This document shows positions 10,830 to 21,727 of a stretch of 64,000 nt of DNA, piece after piece. The stretch's first letter is position 1, and every line of letters begins with the position of its first letter. A program made the position numbers and the translations under genes. The DNA is from Vibrio metschnikovii CIP 69.14 (GTDB taxonomy: Bacteria > Pseudomonadota > Gammaproteobacteria > Enterobacterales > Vibrionaceae): the NCBI RefSeq assembly GCF_000176155.1, contig NZ_ACZO01000006.1, forward strand, positions 1,054,001 to 1,118,000, given 5' to 3'. Below the pieces are notes generated by a model. It saw nothing but the letters and a program-made list of their open reading frames with translations. It was not told where the DNA came from and did no database searches.

Positions 10830-12026
10830 ATGTCCAAGCTAGTTTTAGTTTTAAACTGCGGTAGTTCTTCGCTCAAGTTTGCGGTTGTTGATGCAGAAAA
10901 CGGCAATGAGCATCTCTCCGGTCTTGCAGAATGTCTGCACCTTCCTGAAGCGCGTATCAAGTGGAAACTTGATGGTAAACATGAAGCTCAATTAGGTCAT
11001 GGCGCAGCTCACGAAGAAGCGCTCGCATTTATGGTTGATACCATCCTTGCTTCAAAACCTGAACTAGCTGAAAACCTTGCAGCTATTGGTCACCGAGTGG
11101 TACACGGTGGTGAGCAATTCACTCAATCAGCGCTAATCGATGATTCGGTATTAAAAGGGATTGAAGACGCTGCAACTTTCGCACCTCTGCATAACCCTGC
11201 GCACATCATTGGTATCAATGCGGCTAAAAAAGCTTTTCCAGCGCTGAAAAATGTTGCTGTATTTGACACCGCATTCCACCAAACCATGCCTGAAGAAGCT
11301 TACCTTTACGCACTACCTTACCATCTTTATAAAGAGCACGGTATCCGTCGCTACGGTATGCATGGAACTTCTCACCTATTTATTGCTCGTGAAGCCGCTG
11401 AGCGTTTAGGTAAACCAGCCAATGAATTGAACATAATTAACTGCCATTTAGGTAACGGTGCTTCAGTTTGTGCAATTAAAAACGGTCAATCGGTTGATAC
11501 GTCAATGGGCTTAACACCACTTGAAGGCCTAGTAATGGGTACTCGTTGTGGTGATATCGATCCTGCGATCATTTTCCACCTACATGATGCATTAGGTTAC
11601 TCGGTTGAGCAAATCAACACGATGCTAACCAAAGAGTCTGGCCTACAAGGCTTAACTCAAGTGACTTCAGACTGCCGTTTCGTTGAAGATAACTACGGTG
11701 AAAAAGAAGAAGCCACTCGCGCAATGGACGTATTCTGCCATCGCCTAGCGAAATACGTTGCTGGTTACACTGCAAGCCTGGATGGCCGTTTAGACGCTAT
11801 CGTCTTTACTGGTGGTATCGGTGAAAACTCGGGTCCAATTCGCGAAATGGTTCTAAATCGTTTAGCAATTTTTGGTATTGAAGTCGATAGCGCCGCTAAC
11901 CTCAAAGCTCGTTTTGGCGGCGAAGGTGTGATCACCACAGCAAACAGCCGCATCCCTGCAATGGTTATCTCAACCAACGAAGAGCTGGTGATTGCTGAAG
12001 ATACTGCGCGCTTAGCAGGCATCTAA
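10830..12026 (+). CDS. ackA: Acetate kinase
   Basis: AckA interconverts acetyl-phosphate + ADP and acetate + ATP. With Pta it drives overflow acetate excretion and sets the acetyl-phosphate pool. The 398-residue protein has the N-terminal phosphate loop [13 protein letters not shown], the RVVHGGEQF segment, the catalytic [11 protein letters not shown] segment, the [10 protein letters not shown] phosphate loop, the [15 protein letters not shown] [23 protein letters not shown] segment, and the C-terminal [14 protein letters not shown]. Length is standard. It is followed by pta on the same strand after 189 nt that include a strong hairpin. Confidence 0.98.
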   Translation: MSKLVLVLNCGSSSLKFAVVDAENGNEHLSGLAECLHLPEARIKWKLDGKHEAQLGHGAAHEEALAFMVDTILASKPELAENLAAIGHRVVHGGEQFTQSALIDDSVLKGIEDAATFAPLHNPAHIIGINAAKKAFPALKNVAVFDTAFHQTMPEEAYLYALPYHLYKEHGIRRYGMHGTSHLFIAREAAERLGKPANELNIINCHLGNGASVCAIKNGQSVDTSMGLTPLEGLVMGTRCGDIDPAIIFHLHDALGYSVEQINTMLTKESGLQGLTQVTSDCRFVEDNYGEKEEATRAMDVFCHRLAKYVAGYTASLDGRLDAIVFTGGIGENSGPIREMVLNRLAIFGIEVDSAANLKARFGGEGVITTANSRIPAMVISTNEELVIAEDTARLAGI

Positions 12027-12051
12027 TTGTCCATGTAGGCGACTCTTCCTT

Positions 12052-12081
12052 CCTTGCCGATAGTGTTACTTATCGGCAAGG
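12052..12081 (+). terminator. Hairpin between ackA and pta, possible partial terminator
   Basis: CCTTGCCGATA (12052-12062) and TATCGGCAAGG (12071-12081) form a perfect 11-bp stem followed by the weak T-rich run GTTTATCT. It could attenuate read-through from ackA to pta or stabilise the ackA mRNA 3' end. Confidence 0.55.
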
Positions 12082-12215
12082 TTTATCTAGCGTCTCAAGA
12101 TGTAGCCTATTTTTTTAGGGGCTCAAGACCTATTCTTACGGAATACGGCGTTGGGCTTTGTTCCTTTCAATCTAACTCGTTTAGATTGTATCGATAGTGT
12201 TGAGGTACTTAACGT

Positions 12216-14360
12216 ATGTCCCGTACTATTATGCTTGTCCCAATCAGTGCCGGTGTTGGTTTAACCAGTGTGAGCATGGGTCTTTTGCGCGCCATGGAGC
12301 GTAAAGGTGTAAGCGTTTCTTTTTACAAACCAATTTCACAGCCACGTAGCGGTGGCGATCAGCCAGATTTAACATCAACCATTATTCGTCATAGTAGCGA
12401 TATCAAAATTGCTGAACCAATGGCTATGTCAGCCGCCGAAGCGCTGATTGGCGGCGAAAAAATGGATGTACTACTGGAAACGGTTGTTGAACGCTATAAC
12501 CAAATTATTGTTGATGCCGAAGTCACGTTAATCGAAGGTTTAGTCCCAACGCGTAAGCATCCTTTTGCGAACCAAGTTAACGCAGAGATTGCTAAAACGT
12601 TAGGCGCTGAAATTGTCTTCGTTGCCACGCCTGGTACTGATAATCCAACTCAGCTCAAAGAGCGTATTGAAGTCGCTTGCTCTAACTTTGGCGGCACTAA
12701 GAATAAAAACATCTCTGGTGTGGTTATTAACAAACTCAATGCGCCAGTCGATGATGCGGGTCGTACTCGTCCAGATTTGTCAGAGATTTTTGACGATGCC
12801 GATGGTGCAAAACAGGCCAACCTTGAAGTAATGCAAATCTTCAACAGTAGCCCAATTCGCGTACTTGGTTGCGTGCCATGGAGCATTGACCTTATCGCGA
12901 CTCGTGCGATTGATATGGCGAAACATCTCAAAGCCGAAATCGTTAATGAAGGTGATATCAACAGTCGACGCATTAAGAGCATCACTTTCTGTGCACGCTC
13001 TATCCCGCATATGATTGAGCACTTTAAACCAGGCTCATTATTAGTGACTTCAGCAGACCGTCCTGACGTTATTGTTGCTGCTGCTTTAGCGGCGATGAAT
13101 GGCGTAGAAATTGGTGCCGTATTGCTGACCGGTGGTTACGATATTCCTAAAGAGATCGCTAACCTATGTAAGCCTGCTTTTGACACTGGCCTACCGATTT
13201 TCAAAGCGCAAGGCAATACTTGGCAAACCTCATTGAACCTACAAAGCTTTAGCCTTGAAGTTCCAGCGGATGATAAAGAACGCGTTGAGTTTGTCAGTGA
13301 ACATGTTGCTAGCCACATTGATGGCCCATGGATTGATTCGCTGACCGAAGGCACTCAAGCAACACGTCGTTTAAGCCCGCCAGCGTTCCGTTATCAACTG
13401 ACTGAATTTGCTCGTCGTGCTAACAAACGTATCGTGCTACCAGAGGGTGATGAGCCACGTACCGTTAAAGCCGCGGCGATCTGTGCAGAGCGCGGTATTG
13501 CAAAATGCGTACTGCTTGGTAACCCAGAAGAGATCAAGCGCGTTGCTGCATTGCAAGGTGTTGAGCTTGGTGCAGGCGTTGAAATTATTGACGCTGCAGC
13601 CGTTCGTGAAAATTACGTTGCTCGTTTGGTTGAGCTGCGTGGCGCGAAAGGCATGACAGAAGTCGTCGCTCGTGAAAAACTGGAAGACTCGGTATTCCTC
13701 GGCACTATGATGCTTGAAGCGAATGAAGTCGATGGTCTTGTTTCTGGTGCGGTTCACACCACAGCCAATACCATTGTTCCACCATTCCAGATCATCAAAA
13801 CTGCACCGAACGCTTCTATCGTCTCTTCGGTGTTTTTCATGCTGCTGCCTGATCAAGTTTTGGTTTACGGTGACTGTGCGATTAACCCAGATCCAACTGC
13901 TGAACAATTGGCGGAGATCGCGATTCAATCGGCAGACTCTGCGGCAGCCTTCGGTATTGAGCCTCGCGTCGCGATGATCTCTTACTCAACCGGCACCTCT
14001 GGTAAAGGCGCGGATGTGGATAAAGTGCGCGAAGCCACTCGTCTTGCTCAAGAGAAGCGTCCTGATTTAATCATTGACGGACCTCTACAGTACGACGCTG
14101 CCATCATGGAAAATGTCGCGGCTTCTAAAGCACCGAATTCTCCAGTTGCGGGTAAAGCAACGGTGTTTATCTTCCCAGATCTGAACACGGGTAACACCAC
14201 TTATAAAGCAGTACAGCGTTCAGCGGATCTGGTTTCTATCGGTCCAATGCTGCAAGGCATGCGTAAGCCGGTTAACGACTTATCACGTGGTGCTTTAGTG
14301 GACGATATCGTCTACACCATCGCCTTAACCGCGATTCAAGCAGACCAAGAGCAAAAATAA
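12216..14360 (+). CDS. pta: Phosphate acetyltransferase (long form)
   Basis: Pta converts acetyl-CoA + phosphate to acetyl-phosphate + CoA and acts with AckA. The 714-residue length equals E. coli Pta and reflects three parts. First is an N-terminal BioD-like P-loop domain ([21 protein letters not shown], residues 5-25). A DRTGG domain lies around residues 230-340. The C-terminal catalytic PTA_PTB domain starts around residue 390 ([16 protein letters not shown]) and includes [15 protein letters not shown] and [18 protein letters not shown]. It may have its own promoter, because a 7-bp inverted repeat (around 12169-12187) and a hairpin separate it from ackA. Confidence 0.98.
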   Translation: MSRTIMLVPISAGVGLTSVSMGLLRAMERKGVSVSFYKPISQPRSGGDQPDLTSTIIRHSSDIKIAEPMAMSAAEALIGGEKMDVLLETVVERYNQIIVDAEVTLIEGLVPTRKHPFANQVNAEIAKTLGAEIVFVATPGTDNPTQLKERIEVACSNFGGTKNKNISGVVINKLNAPVDDAGRTRPDLSEIFDDADGAKQANLEVMQIFNSSPIRVLGCVPWSIDLIATRAIDMAKHLKAEIVNEGDINSRRIKSITFCARSIPHMIEHFKPGSLLVTSADRPDVIVAAALAAMNGVEIGAVLLTGGYDIPKEIANLCKPAFDTGLPIFKAQGNTWQTSLNLQSFSLEVPADDKERVEFVSEHVASHIDGPWIDSLTEGTQATRRLSPPAFRYQLTEFARRANKRIVLPEGDEPRTVKAAAICAERGIAKCVLLGNPEEIKRVAALQGVELGAGVEIIDAAAVRENYVARLVELRGAKGMTEVVAREKLEDSVFLGTMMLEANEVDGLVSGAVHTTANTIVPPFQIIKTAPNASIVSSVFFMLLPDQVLVYGDCAINPDPTAEQLAEIAIQSADSAAAFGIEPRVAMISYSTGTSGKGADVDKVREATRLAQEKRPDLIIDGPLQYDAAIMENVAASKAPNSPVAGKATVFIFPDLNTGNTTYKAVQRSADLVSIGPMLQGMRKPVNDLSRGALVDDIVYTIALTAIQADQEQK

Positions 14361-14394
14361 TTGAGATAATGATTGCTCACAGTTAATGGCATAC

Positions 14395-14427
14395 AAAAAG
14401 CCCTCGATATAATTCGAGGGCTTTTTT
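14395..14427 (+). terminator. Intrinsic terminator after pta
   Basis: AAAAAGCCCTCGA (14395-14407) pairs with TCGAGGGCTTTTTT (14414-14427), and the stem runs straight into a T-run. It can also serve the convergent leftward gene. Confidence 0.9.
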
Positions 14428-14449
14428 AATCATGACGACCAAATGTCGA

Positions 14450-15397
14450 TTAACTTAACTGTTCACGACCATGAGCACTATCAAGATCAAGTTCTGGACC
14501 TCTTGGCACCACTTGCGTTGGATTAATCATGCTATGGCTAAAATAATAATGCCGCTTGATATGATAAAAATCCGTCGTTTCACGCACTCCCGGATGCTGA
14601 TACAACTCTTTAAGATAGCCATTAAGATGAGGATAATCAGCAATCTGTCGCTTATTACATTTAAAATGACCCACATACACCACATCAAAACGAATCAAGG
14701 TCGTGAACAACCGCCAATCCGCTTCAGTTAACACTTTTCCAGCCAAATAACGATGCGTTACCAAATGTTGCTCTACCTTATCTAGAGCCGCAAAGAGTGC
14801 TTCATACGCTTCTTCATATGCTTGCTGGGTAGTAGCAAAACCACAGCGATAAACGCCATTATTAATATTGGGATAAATAAAAGCATTCCAATCATCAATG
14901 ACTTCACGTAATGCCAATGGGTAATAGTCGATATCATTGCCGGTTAATGAGTTAAACGCCGAGTTAAACATTCGGATAATATCTGCAGATTCATTACTGA
15001 CGATGGTTTGGGTTTGTTTATCCCATAGTACTGGCACAGTAACGCGTCCGGTATAGTCCGCTTTGGCTTGAGTATAAAGTTGATGCAAAAAACGATGGCC
15101 AAATAAAGGCTCGGGGATCCCAAACTGCCAGCCATGGCTTAGCATATCAGGGCAAACCACTGTTACGTCAATATGGTCCGTCAGCTGTTTTAACTCTCGA
15201 AAGATCAACGTGCGGTGCGCCCATGGACAGGCTAAAGAAACATACAGATGATAACGACCTGAATCGGGAGTGAATCGAGCATTCGGTGTATTGTCTATCC
15301 AATGGCGAAAGCCTGCGTCTTCACGCACAAATTGCCCATCACTCTGTTTCGTATCGTACCAAACGTCCTGCCATTGGCCTGCCACTAGTCTACCCAT
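14450..15397 (-). CDS. yqjG: Glutathionyl-hydroquinone reductase (Xi-class GST)
   Basis: Enzymes of this class reduce glutathionyl-hydroquinones, using glutathione and a cysteine nucleophile. The 315-residue protein has the signature catalytic CPWAH with Cys at about residue 57 (YVSLACPWAHRTLIFR). It also has VPVLWDKQTQTIVSNESADIIRM in the thioredoxin-like domain and the GST C-terminal helical domain with YLAGKVLTEADWRLFTTLIRFDVVY. Length and motifs fit YqjG/ECM4 and not small GSTs. It is monocistronic between pta and the opp operon. Confidence 0.92.
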   Translation of the reverse strand: MGRLVAGQWQDVWYDTKQSDGQFVREDAGFRHWIDNTPNARFTPDSGRYHLYVSLACPWAHRTLIFRELKQLTDHIDVTVVCPDMLSHGWQFGIPEPLFGHRFLHQLYTQAKADYTGRVTVPVLWDKQTQTIVSNESADIIRMFNSAFNSLTGNDIDYYPLALREVIDDWNAFIYPNINNGVYRCGFATTQQAYEEAYEALFAALDKVEQHLVTHRYLAGKVLTEADWRLFTTLIRFDVVYVGHFKCNKRQIADYPHLNGYLKELYQHPGVRETTDFYHIKRHYYFSHSMINPTQVVPRGPELDLDSAHGREQLS

Positions 15398-15539
15398 GCT
15401 TGACCTCTCTCTTTACGTATTTCGCTACTCAGTATTGATACGCTAGTATAAAATGAAGCCGTAAGAAGAGAACCGTAGGGAATTGGCCTAGATGTTCAAA
15501 ATTTTTGATGGGGAAGCAAATAAAACCATTTGAATATCA

Positions 15540-15566
15540 CCCCGAAAGACGATCTATCTTTCGGGG
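15540..15566 (-). terminator. Hairpin downstream of oppF
   Basis: CCCCGAAAGA (15540-15549) and TCTTTCGGGG (15557-15566) form a perfect 10-bp stem 27 bp past the end of the leftward opp operon. The tract beyond the stem on the minus strand is only weakly U-rich, so it could also act as an mRNA 3' stabiliser. Confidence 0.6.
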
Positions 15567-15592
15567 CGATGTGGTAGAGATGGACCTTGAGG

Positions 15593-16585
15593 CTATATTT
15601 CGACGTGTAGACACGACACAGCGTGAGTATCATTACCTTTGATTTGCGGTTTGGTTTGCGCACACTCTGCCGTGGCTTGTGGGCAACGAGTGCGGAACAC
15701 ACAACCAGATGGAGGATTGATCGGCGAAGGCAGGTCCCCTTCTAACATCTGAATGGTTTTGCTGCGCTCTTTTTTAGGATCAGGGATCGGCACTGCCGAC
15801 ATCAAGGCTTTGGTATAAGGATGCAGCGGATTGGAGAATAGAGCTTCGGACGTGCCCAGCTCAACCGCATTACCTAAATACATCACCAATACCCGATCGG
15901 AAATATGCTTTACTACCGATAAATCATGAGCAATGAATACCAGAGACAAGCCCAATTCTTTTTGCAACTGCTGCAATAAGTTAACCACCTGAGCCTGAAT
16001 CGAGACATCCAGCGCTGAGACGGGTTCATCACAGATGATCATTTTCGGATTTAAGATCAACGCACGAGCAATACCAATACGCTGACATTGACCACCGGAA
16101 AACTCATGAGGATAACGGTTAATCACGTTCGGCAGCAAACCGACTTTAGCCATCATCTCTTTAACGCGATCTTTCACTTCTTGTTTAGATAGCTCAGGGT
16201 AAAAGGTTTGTAGTGGCTCAGCGATAATATCGCCCACCGTCATCCGCGGGTTGAGTGATGCCAATGGGTCTTGGAAAATCATTTGAATATCTTTGCGGGT
16301 ATTGCGTCGCTTAACGGCATTCAGACGGGTTAAGTCTTGCCCTAACCAGACCACTTGCCCTTCGGTTGCCTCTACGAGACCTATAATTGCTCGCGCAAAG
16401 GTCGATTTACCGCATCCGGATTCACCCACCACACCTAAGGTTTCCCCTTCGTACAAGCGCACATTCACGCCATCGACCGCTTTAAGTGTCGAGGGTTTAG
16501 CCCATGGCCATGGTGATTTGGCTGGAATGCTAAAATGTACTTTGAGATCTTGCACATCCAACAACAGGTTGTTTGCTACTTTCAT
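15593..16585 (-). CDS. oppF: Oligopeptide ABC transporter ATP-binding protein OppF
   Basis: OppF is one of the two ATPases that energise oligopeptide import through OppBC. The 330-residue protein has Walker A GESGCGKST (around residue 60), the ABC signature SGGQCQRIGIARAL, Walker B MIICDEPVSALD, and the oligopeptide-transporter C-terminal motif with CVFRTRCPQATAEC, which in related proteins holds an Fe-S cluster. Its start overlaps the oppD stop by 4 nt, so it is translationally coupled as the last gene of oppABCDF. Confidence 0.96.
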   Translation of the reverse strand: MKVANNLLLDVQDLKVHFSIPAKSPWPWAKPSTLKAVDGVNVRLYEGETLGVVGESGCGKSTFARAIIGLVEATEGQVVWLGQDLTRLNAVKRRNTRKDIQMIFQDPLASLNPRMTVGDIIAEPLQTFYPELSKQEVKDRVKEMMAKVGLLPNVINRYPHEFSGGQCQRIGIARALILNPKMIICDEPVSALDVSIQAQVVNLLQQLQKELGLSLVFIAHDLSVVKHISDRVLVMYLGNAVELGTSEALFSNPLHPYTKALMSAVPIPDPKKERSKTIQMLEGDLPSPINPPSGCVFRTRCPQATAECAQTKPQIKGNDTHAVSCLHVEI

Positions 16586-17553
16586 TTATTCCATCCCTCC
16601 CAATCCGAAAAACAAGCACGCTGACGATTATCGGCAAAAGTCAGTAGCGATGGTGCCTCACGTTTACAGCGATCGGTCACCCGATGACACCGCTCTTGGT
16701 AAGGACAACCGGGTGGTAGACGTAATAAATTCGGTGGATTACCCGGAATGGTCGGTAAAATTTCCCCTTCCGTATCCAAACGAGGAATGGCTTTTAATAA
16801 CCCTTCTGAATACGGATGACTTGGATTATAGAAAATATCATCCACGTCAGCGTATTCCATGGTCCGTCCGGCGTACATGACCAACACTTTGTCACATGAG
16901 CCAGCGACAACACCCAAGTCATGGGTGATCATAATGATCGCGGTATTAAACTCTTTTTTCAGCTCATTGAGCAAATCCATAATTTGCGCTTGTACCGTCA
17001 CATCCAGTGCGGTCGTTGGCTCATCGGCAATTAACAATTTTGGACGACACAACAGTGCCATCGCAATCATCACCCGCTGACGCATACCACCAGAAAACTC
17101 GTGAGGATACATGGTGATCCGATTACGTGCCTCGGGGATTTTCACCGCATCGAGCATACGCACTGACTCTTCGAAAGCTTGCGCCTTACTCATGCCTTTA
17201 TGAAGCATTAACACTTCCATCAACTGATCGCTGACTTTCATGTATGGATTGAGCGACGTCATTGGATCTTGGAAAATCATTGCAATTTGTTCTGCGCGAA
17301 CTTTGTTCAATTCGCGTTCAGGCAAGTTTAAAATTTCTCGCCCTTCAAATTTAGCACTGCCACTGATCTTTCCGTTTTTGGCCAGCAAGCCCATTAAAGC
17401 AAACACGGTTTGTGACTTGCCCGAACCAGACTCACCAACAATGCCCAAGGTCTCACCTTGTTGCAAAGAGAAGGTTAAATCATTGACCGCAGTGACCATG
17501 CCATCCCGAGTCGAGAACTCAACTCGCAGGTCTTGAACATCTAATAAGTTCAT
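16582..17553 (-). CDS. oppD: Oligopeptide ABC transporter ATP-binding protein OppD
   Basis: OppD is the second ATPase of the peptide importer. The 323-residue protein shows Walker A GESGSGKSQ, signature SGGMRQRVMIAMAL, Walker B LLIADEPTTALDVT, and the C-terminal oligopeptide-family segment PGCPYQERCHRVTDRC. It starts 24 nt after oppC on the same strand and overlaps oppF by 4 nt. The two ATPases form a heterodimer at the cytosolic face of OppBC. Confidence 0.96.
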   Translation of the reverse strand: MNLLDVQDLRVEFSTRDGMVTAVNDLTFSLQQGETLGIVGESGSGKSQTVFALMGLLAKNGKISGSAKFEGREILNLPERELNKVRAEQIAMIFQDPMTSLNPYMKVSDQLMEVLMLHKGMSKAQAFEESVRMLDAVKIPEARNRITMYPHEFSGGMRQRVMIAMALLCRPKLLIADEPTTALDVTVQAQIMDLLNELKKEFNTAIIMITHDLGVVAGSCDKVLVMYAGRTMEYADVDDIFYNPSHPYSEGLLKAIPRLDTEGEILPTIPGNPPNLLRLPPGCPYQERCHRVTDRCKREAPSLLTFADNRQRACFSDWEGWNK

Positions 17554-17577
17554 TATCTATTCCTTAGCTAAGTTGGG

Positions 17578-18480
17578 TTATCGGTCTTTAGGATCGAGCG
17601 CGTCACGCAGCCCATCACCGACGTAGTTAAAACAAAATAGAGTGACGATCATAAAAGTAGCCGGGAAGATAAGTTGCCAGATCGCGACTTCCATTGTGTT
17701 AGCGCCTTCTTGTAATAACGCCCCCCAACTGGTCATCGGCTCTTGAACCCCTAAACCAAGGAAAGAAAGAAATGACTCGGTTAAAATCATACTCGGGATC
17801 AGTAGCGTAGAGTAAACCGCAACAATGCCCAGTACGTTCGGCACAATATGACGAGTAATGATTCGCCATTGACTGACACCACAGACATGCGCAGCTTCAA
17901 TAAACTCTTTGCTGCGTAGGCTTAAGGTTTGCCCACGTACAATTCGCGCCATATCCAGCCAAGCTATCGCTCCGATAGCAACAAAAATCAGCACAATATT
18001 ACGACCGAAAAACGTCACCAATACGATAACCAGAAACATAAAAGGAATCGCGTATAAAATTTCCAAAACACGCATCATCACACGGTCGGTACGACCACCA
18101 ATAAAACCAGAAGCCGCGCCGTATAAAGTCCCAATTAGTACAGCAACAAACGCACCCATGATCCCGACCATCAAAGAGATTCGACCGCCAATTAAGGTCC
18201 GGACAAATAAATCTCGCCCTAAGGCATCAGTACCAAACCAATGGGTTGCCGAAGGGGCCGCGTGCATCGCATACCAATCGGTTTCATCGTAACTAAAATT
18301 AGCCAACATCGGCCCAAACACCACCAGTAAAGTGATGAAGCATAAAATACATAAGCTCGCCATTGCCGCTTTGTTGCGCATAAAACGTACACGAGCGTCT
18401 TGCCATAAACTACGACCTTCAATCTCAAGGTTTTCGGTAAATTTCTCTATGGCTTGTAAGTGTTCTTGTTTCTTTAACAT
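17578..18480 (-). CDS. oppC: Oligopeptide ABC transporter permease OppC
   Basis: OppC is one of the two inner-membrane permease subunits. The 300-residue protein has one N-terminal membrane segment (MASLCILCFITLLVVFGPML, around residues 40-60) and a further five after the periplasmic loop. The EAA loop EAAHVCGVSQWRIITRHIVPN docks the ATPase. It lies 15 nt after oppB and 24 nt before oppD on the same strand. Confidence 0.96.
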   Translation of the reverse strand: MLKKQEHLQAIEKFTENLEIEGRSLWQDARVRFMRNKAAMASLCILCFITLLVVFGPMLANFSYDETDWYAMHAAPSATHWFGTDALGRDLFVRTLIGGRISLMVGIMGAFVAVLIGTLYGAASGFIGGRTDRVMMRVLEILYAIPFMFLVIVLVTFFGRNIVLIFVAIGAIAWLDMARIVRGQTLSLRSKEFIEAAHVCGVSQWRIITRHIVPNVLGIVAVYSTLLIPSMILTESFLSFLGLGVQEPMTSWGALLQEGANTMEVAIWQLIFPATFMIVTLFCFNYVGDGLRDALDPKDR

Positions 18481-18495
18481 GCTTTCGCCCTCAAA

Positions 18496-19416
18496 CTAGT
18501 AGCGAATTTTCGGGTCGATATAAGCCAGAAGAATATCGACAATCGCGTTAAATAAGATAAATAAGAAACCAATCAAAATGGTGATTCCCATCACTAAGGA
18601 GTAATCTCGGTTAAATGCCGCGTTAACAAACAAACGACCAATTCCGGGTAAACCAAAAATAGTTTCAATGACCACCGAACCGGTGATGATGCCAACGAAA
18701 GCAGGCCCCATATAAGAGACAACCGGCAGTAAAGCGGGTTTTAACGCATGTTTAAACACGATATAGTGATAACTTAATCCTTTGGCTCGAGCGGTACGAA
18801 TAAAATTACTGTTTAAGGTCTCAATCATCGAACCACGGGTGATACGGGCAAAAGTTGCAACATACAGCAACGACATACCAATCACTGGCAACGCCATATA
18901 TTTAAAGGATCCATCGAGCCAGCCACCGGCCGGAAACCAACCTAATTTGATGGAAAAGACATAAATTAATACCGGCGCTAATACAAAGGAAGGCATGACG
19001 ACCCCGAGCATCGCGGTCGACATAATCGTATAGTCTATCCAAGTATTGTGCTTTAACGCCGCAATCGTACCAATCGAGACACCGATAATAATCGTAAAGA
19101 TAAACGCCGCAGCACCAATTTTTGCCGACACGGGTAGTGAACTCGCAACCAACTCATTCACGGTATAATCTTTATATTTAAACGAGGGACCTAAATCACC
19201 ACGCAAAATATTACCGAGATAAGTGATGTACTGCACCGAAACGGGCTTATCAAGGCCATATTTAGCATTGATATTGGCCATGACTTCCGGTGGTAATGGA
19301 CGCTCACTAGAAAACGGATTTCCCGGTGCAAAGCGCATGAGAAAGAAAGACAGGGTGATCAATACCAACATGGTTGGTATTGCCTCAAATATCCTTTTTA
19401 CGATGAATTTAAACAT
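18496..19416 (-). CDS. oppB: Oligopeptide ABC transporter permease OppB
   Basis: OppB is the partner permease. The start at 19416 (MFKFIVKRIFEAIPTMLVLITLSFFLMRFAPGNPF) gives 306 residues, identical in length to E. coli OppB. It is preceded by a GAGTGAG purine stretch; the open frame extends 17 codons upstream without family resemblance. Six membrane segments and the EAA-type loop TARAKGLSYHYIVFKHALKPA are visible. It follows oppA after about 100 bp. Confidence 0.96.
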   Translation of the reverse strand: MFKFIVKRIFEAIPTMLVLITLSFFLMRFAPGNPFSSERPLPPEVMANINAKYGLDKPVSVQYITYLGNILRGDLGPSFKYKDYTVNELVASSLPVSAKIGAAAFIFTIIIGVSIGTIAALKHNTWIDYTIMSTAMLGVVMPSFVLAPVLIYVFSIKLGWFPAGGWLDGSFKYMALPVIGMSLLYVATFARITRGSMIETLNSNFIRTARAKGLSYHYIVFKHALKPALLPVVSYMGPAFVGIITGSVVIETIFGLPGIGRLFVNAAFNRDYSLVMGITILIGFLFILFNAIVDILLAYIDPKIRY

Positions 19417-19520
19417 AAACTCACTCTTTCCAATCTGTGATAATAAAAAATACAAACGACACTGCATGCACCGTTACGTACATGCAGAGTCGAACAACAG
19501 GTGGTTTAACCACTCAATTA

Positions 19521-21152
19521 TTATTTTGCTATGAGATAAAGATCTTTAGTGTAGATTTTTTCTTCAGCGTTATTGCTCGGGAAACCACCAACCTGTGGTG
19601 ATAACAAACGAGATTTAACATATTGATAGATAGGGGCAATCGGCATGTCACGTGCAAGCAGTTTTTCTGCCTGAGCGTAAATCGCCTGACGCTCTTTTTC
19701 TGAGGTAGTTGCCATGGCTTTGGCCATCAGCGCATCATACTCTTCGTTATGATATCTTGGATCATTCGAGCTGTTGCTTGACTTCATCAAGGTAAGGAAT
19801 GATGAAGCTTCGTTGTAGTCACCACACCAGCCAGCACGGGTCACGTCAAAGTTACCTTCACGGCGTGAATCAAGATAGGTTTTCCACTCTTGGTTCTCTA
19901 ACGTAACATTAACGCCAAGACCTGAACGCCACATCGATTGAATTGCAGTAGCAACTTTACGGTGGTTTTCTGAAGTGTTGTACAGCAAATTAAAGCGCAG
20001 TGGATTACTACGATTATAACCCGCTTCTTCTAGTAACTTTTTCGCTTCGGCCAAACGTTGCTGTTGAGTCATTTTGCCGTACGCTGGCATCTCTGGTTGG
20101 AATCCAGCGGTAATTTCTGGCGTTAAGAAATAAGCTGGCTTTTGACCTTGACCCATAATCGCATTGGCGATGACATCACGATCAATAGCAAAAGAGAGTG
20201 CTTTACGAACTCGCACATCATCCAAAGGCGGTTTTTGGTTATTGAAACCATAGTAGTAAGTGCATAAGCTTCCCACGACTGAAACCGAGTCAGCGTGATC
20301 ACGTTGTAGGCGGCGGAAATGTTCAATCGGCACTTCGTTGGTAATGTGAATCTCGCCAGATAAGAAGCGATTCATCTCTGCGACTTGGTTTTCAATCGGT
20401 AAAAACGTGACTTTGTTAATCACTGTTTTTGAATCATCCCAGTAATTGGGATTGCGTTTTAGCTCTAAACGCTCATTGACCACCCAGCGGTCCAACATAT
20501 AAGCGCCATTGCTGACATAATTACCCGCGCGAGTCCACTCATCACCATGTTTCTCTATCGTCCCTTTATGGACAGGCTTCATTGTGGTATGACCAGTCAT
20601 CATCACGAAATACGGCAGTGGCGTATCCAATTCAACCACCAAAGTATGATCGTCTAATGCTTTAACACCTAATGTCGTGCTGGCTTTTTCTCCAGCAATG
20701 ATCTCTTTCGCGTTTTTCATCTTGGTGTATTCCATATACCAAGAATAAGGTGACGCAGTAGCAGGGTCGACCGCACGCTGCCAGCTGTAAACGAAATCTT
20801 GCGCAGTCACTGGATCGCCATTAGACCATTTTGCGTCTTTACGTAAATAGAAGGTATAAGTTTGGTTATCTGAGGTTTCCCAACGCTCGGCAACACCAGG
20901 AATAGTATTACCATCAGCATCTTGGTTAACTAAACCTTCGAGCAAGTCACGAATCACGTGCGATTCTGGTACACCTTCGGTTTTATGCGGATCGAGAGAA
21001 GCAACTTCAGTACCATTACCACGGATAAGCTCTTGAACAGGAGCAAGTTTAGTCCCTGCTGGAACATCAGCAGCGAGCGCAGAGAAAGAGGCCGTAGCGA
21101 CAGTTAAACCTGCGCCAAGTAACAAGGCTTGTGTGATTTTATTTTTGTACAT
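19521..21152 (-). CDS. oppA: Periplasmic oligopeptide-binding protein OppA
   Basis: OppA captures di- to pentapeptides in the periplasm and delivers them to OppBC. The start at 21152 (MYKNKITQALLLGAGLTVATASFSALA) follows GGAG with good spacing and yields 543 residues with a Sec signal peptide cut after about residue 27. The upstream extension of the frame is not signal-like. SBP_bac_5 hallmarks include LVNQDADGNTIPGVAERWETSDNQTYTFYLR, AKWSNGDPVTAQDFVYSWQRAVDP and VRKALSFAIDRD. It is the first and probably most abundant product of the opp operon. Confidence 0.96.
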   Translation of the reverse strand: MYKNKITQALLLGAGLTVATASFSALAADVPAGTKLAPVQELIRGNGTEVASLDPHKTEGVPESHVIRDLLEGLVNQDADGNTIPGVAERWETSDNQTYTFYLRKDAKWSNGDPVTAQDFVYSWQRAVDPATASPYSWYMEYTKMKNAKEIIAGEKASTTLGVKALDDHTLVVELDTPLPYFVMMTGHTTMKPVHKGTIEKHGDEWTRAGNYVSNGAYMLDRWVVNERLELKRNPNYWDDSKTVINKVTFLPIENQVAEMNRFLSGEIHITNEVPIEHFRRLQRDHADSVSVVGSLCTYYYGFNNQKPPLDDVRVRKALSFAIDRDVIANAIMGQGQKPAYFLTPEITAGFQPEMPAYGKMTQQQRLAEAKKLLEEAGYNRSNPLRFNLLYNTSENHRKVATAIQSMWRSGLGVNVTLENQEWKTYLDSRREGNFDVTRAGWCGDYNEASSFLTLMKSSNSSNDPRYHNEEYDALMAKAMATTSEKERQAIYAQAEKLLARDMPIAPIYQYVKSRLLSPQVGGFPSNNAEEKIYTKDLYLIAK

Positions 21153-21727
21153 GCATAAACTCCAAGTTTTTATTTTGCATCCATGACTCTTTATTAAGCC
21201 TTCAGAACGGCCTGAATCAGGTGGCTTAGCGCAAAAACCAAGCAATATAACCTAGACCTAATAAAGAATTTCGCACATTAGCAATCATCGAAGTAATTTG
21301 CAAATAAAATGTAAAGCTAACCAATGATATCCTTAACCCACATCAATTATTAGGCAATTACTCCACTATAACGCTGCACCGCTGCGCGTTTGCGGTTACG
21401 CCCTAGTGACTAAAACCACCACTTACTTAGCCAGTAGCCTTTTTAATCGACAAGGGAAACAATCTTTAGACAAGTCGGGCATAAGCACTGCTTGAAACCC
21501 GATTAGCAGTATCTTCCGCCGTCAATTTAGCAAAAAATTAACATTTAAACAGTAGAACGTCTAACTTATTGTAATAATCCCCTGTTAAAGCCCTACGTTC
21601 TGTGAAGAGGGTCACTACCTTGCACTAAGCTGACCATATTGCCCCAGCATGTTGCATTCACAGTAAGAATTATTACCACGGAATCCATTGATTTAAACCA
21701 CTGTGGCGATATTCAGCTCACAAGCAG
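21153..21727. other. 575-bp intergenic region upstream of oppA
   Basis: No coding sequence, repeat or recognisable RNA gene is seen here. It must contain the oppA promoter and leader (leftward). A small regulatory RNA cannot be excluded, but I see no convincing promoter-terminator pair. Confidence 0.4.

Noticed and set aside
19501..19513. GTGGTTTAACCAC palindrome after oppA
   Set aside because: The stem has no usable loop; probably chance in a short spacer.
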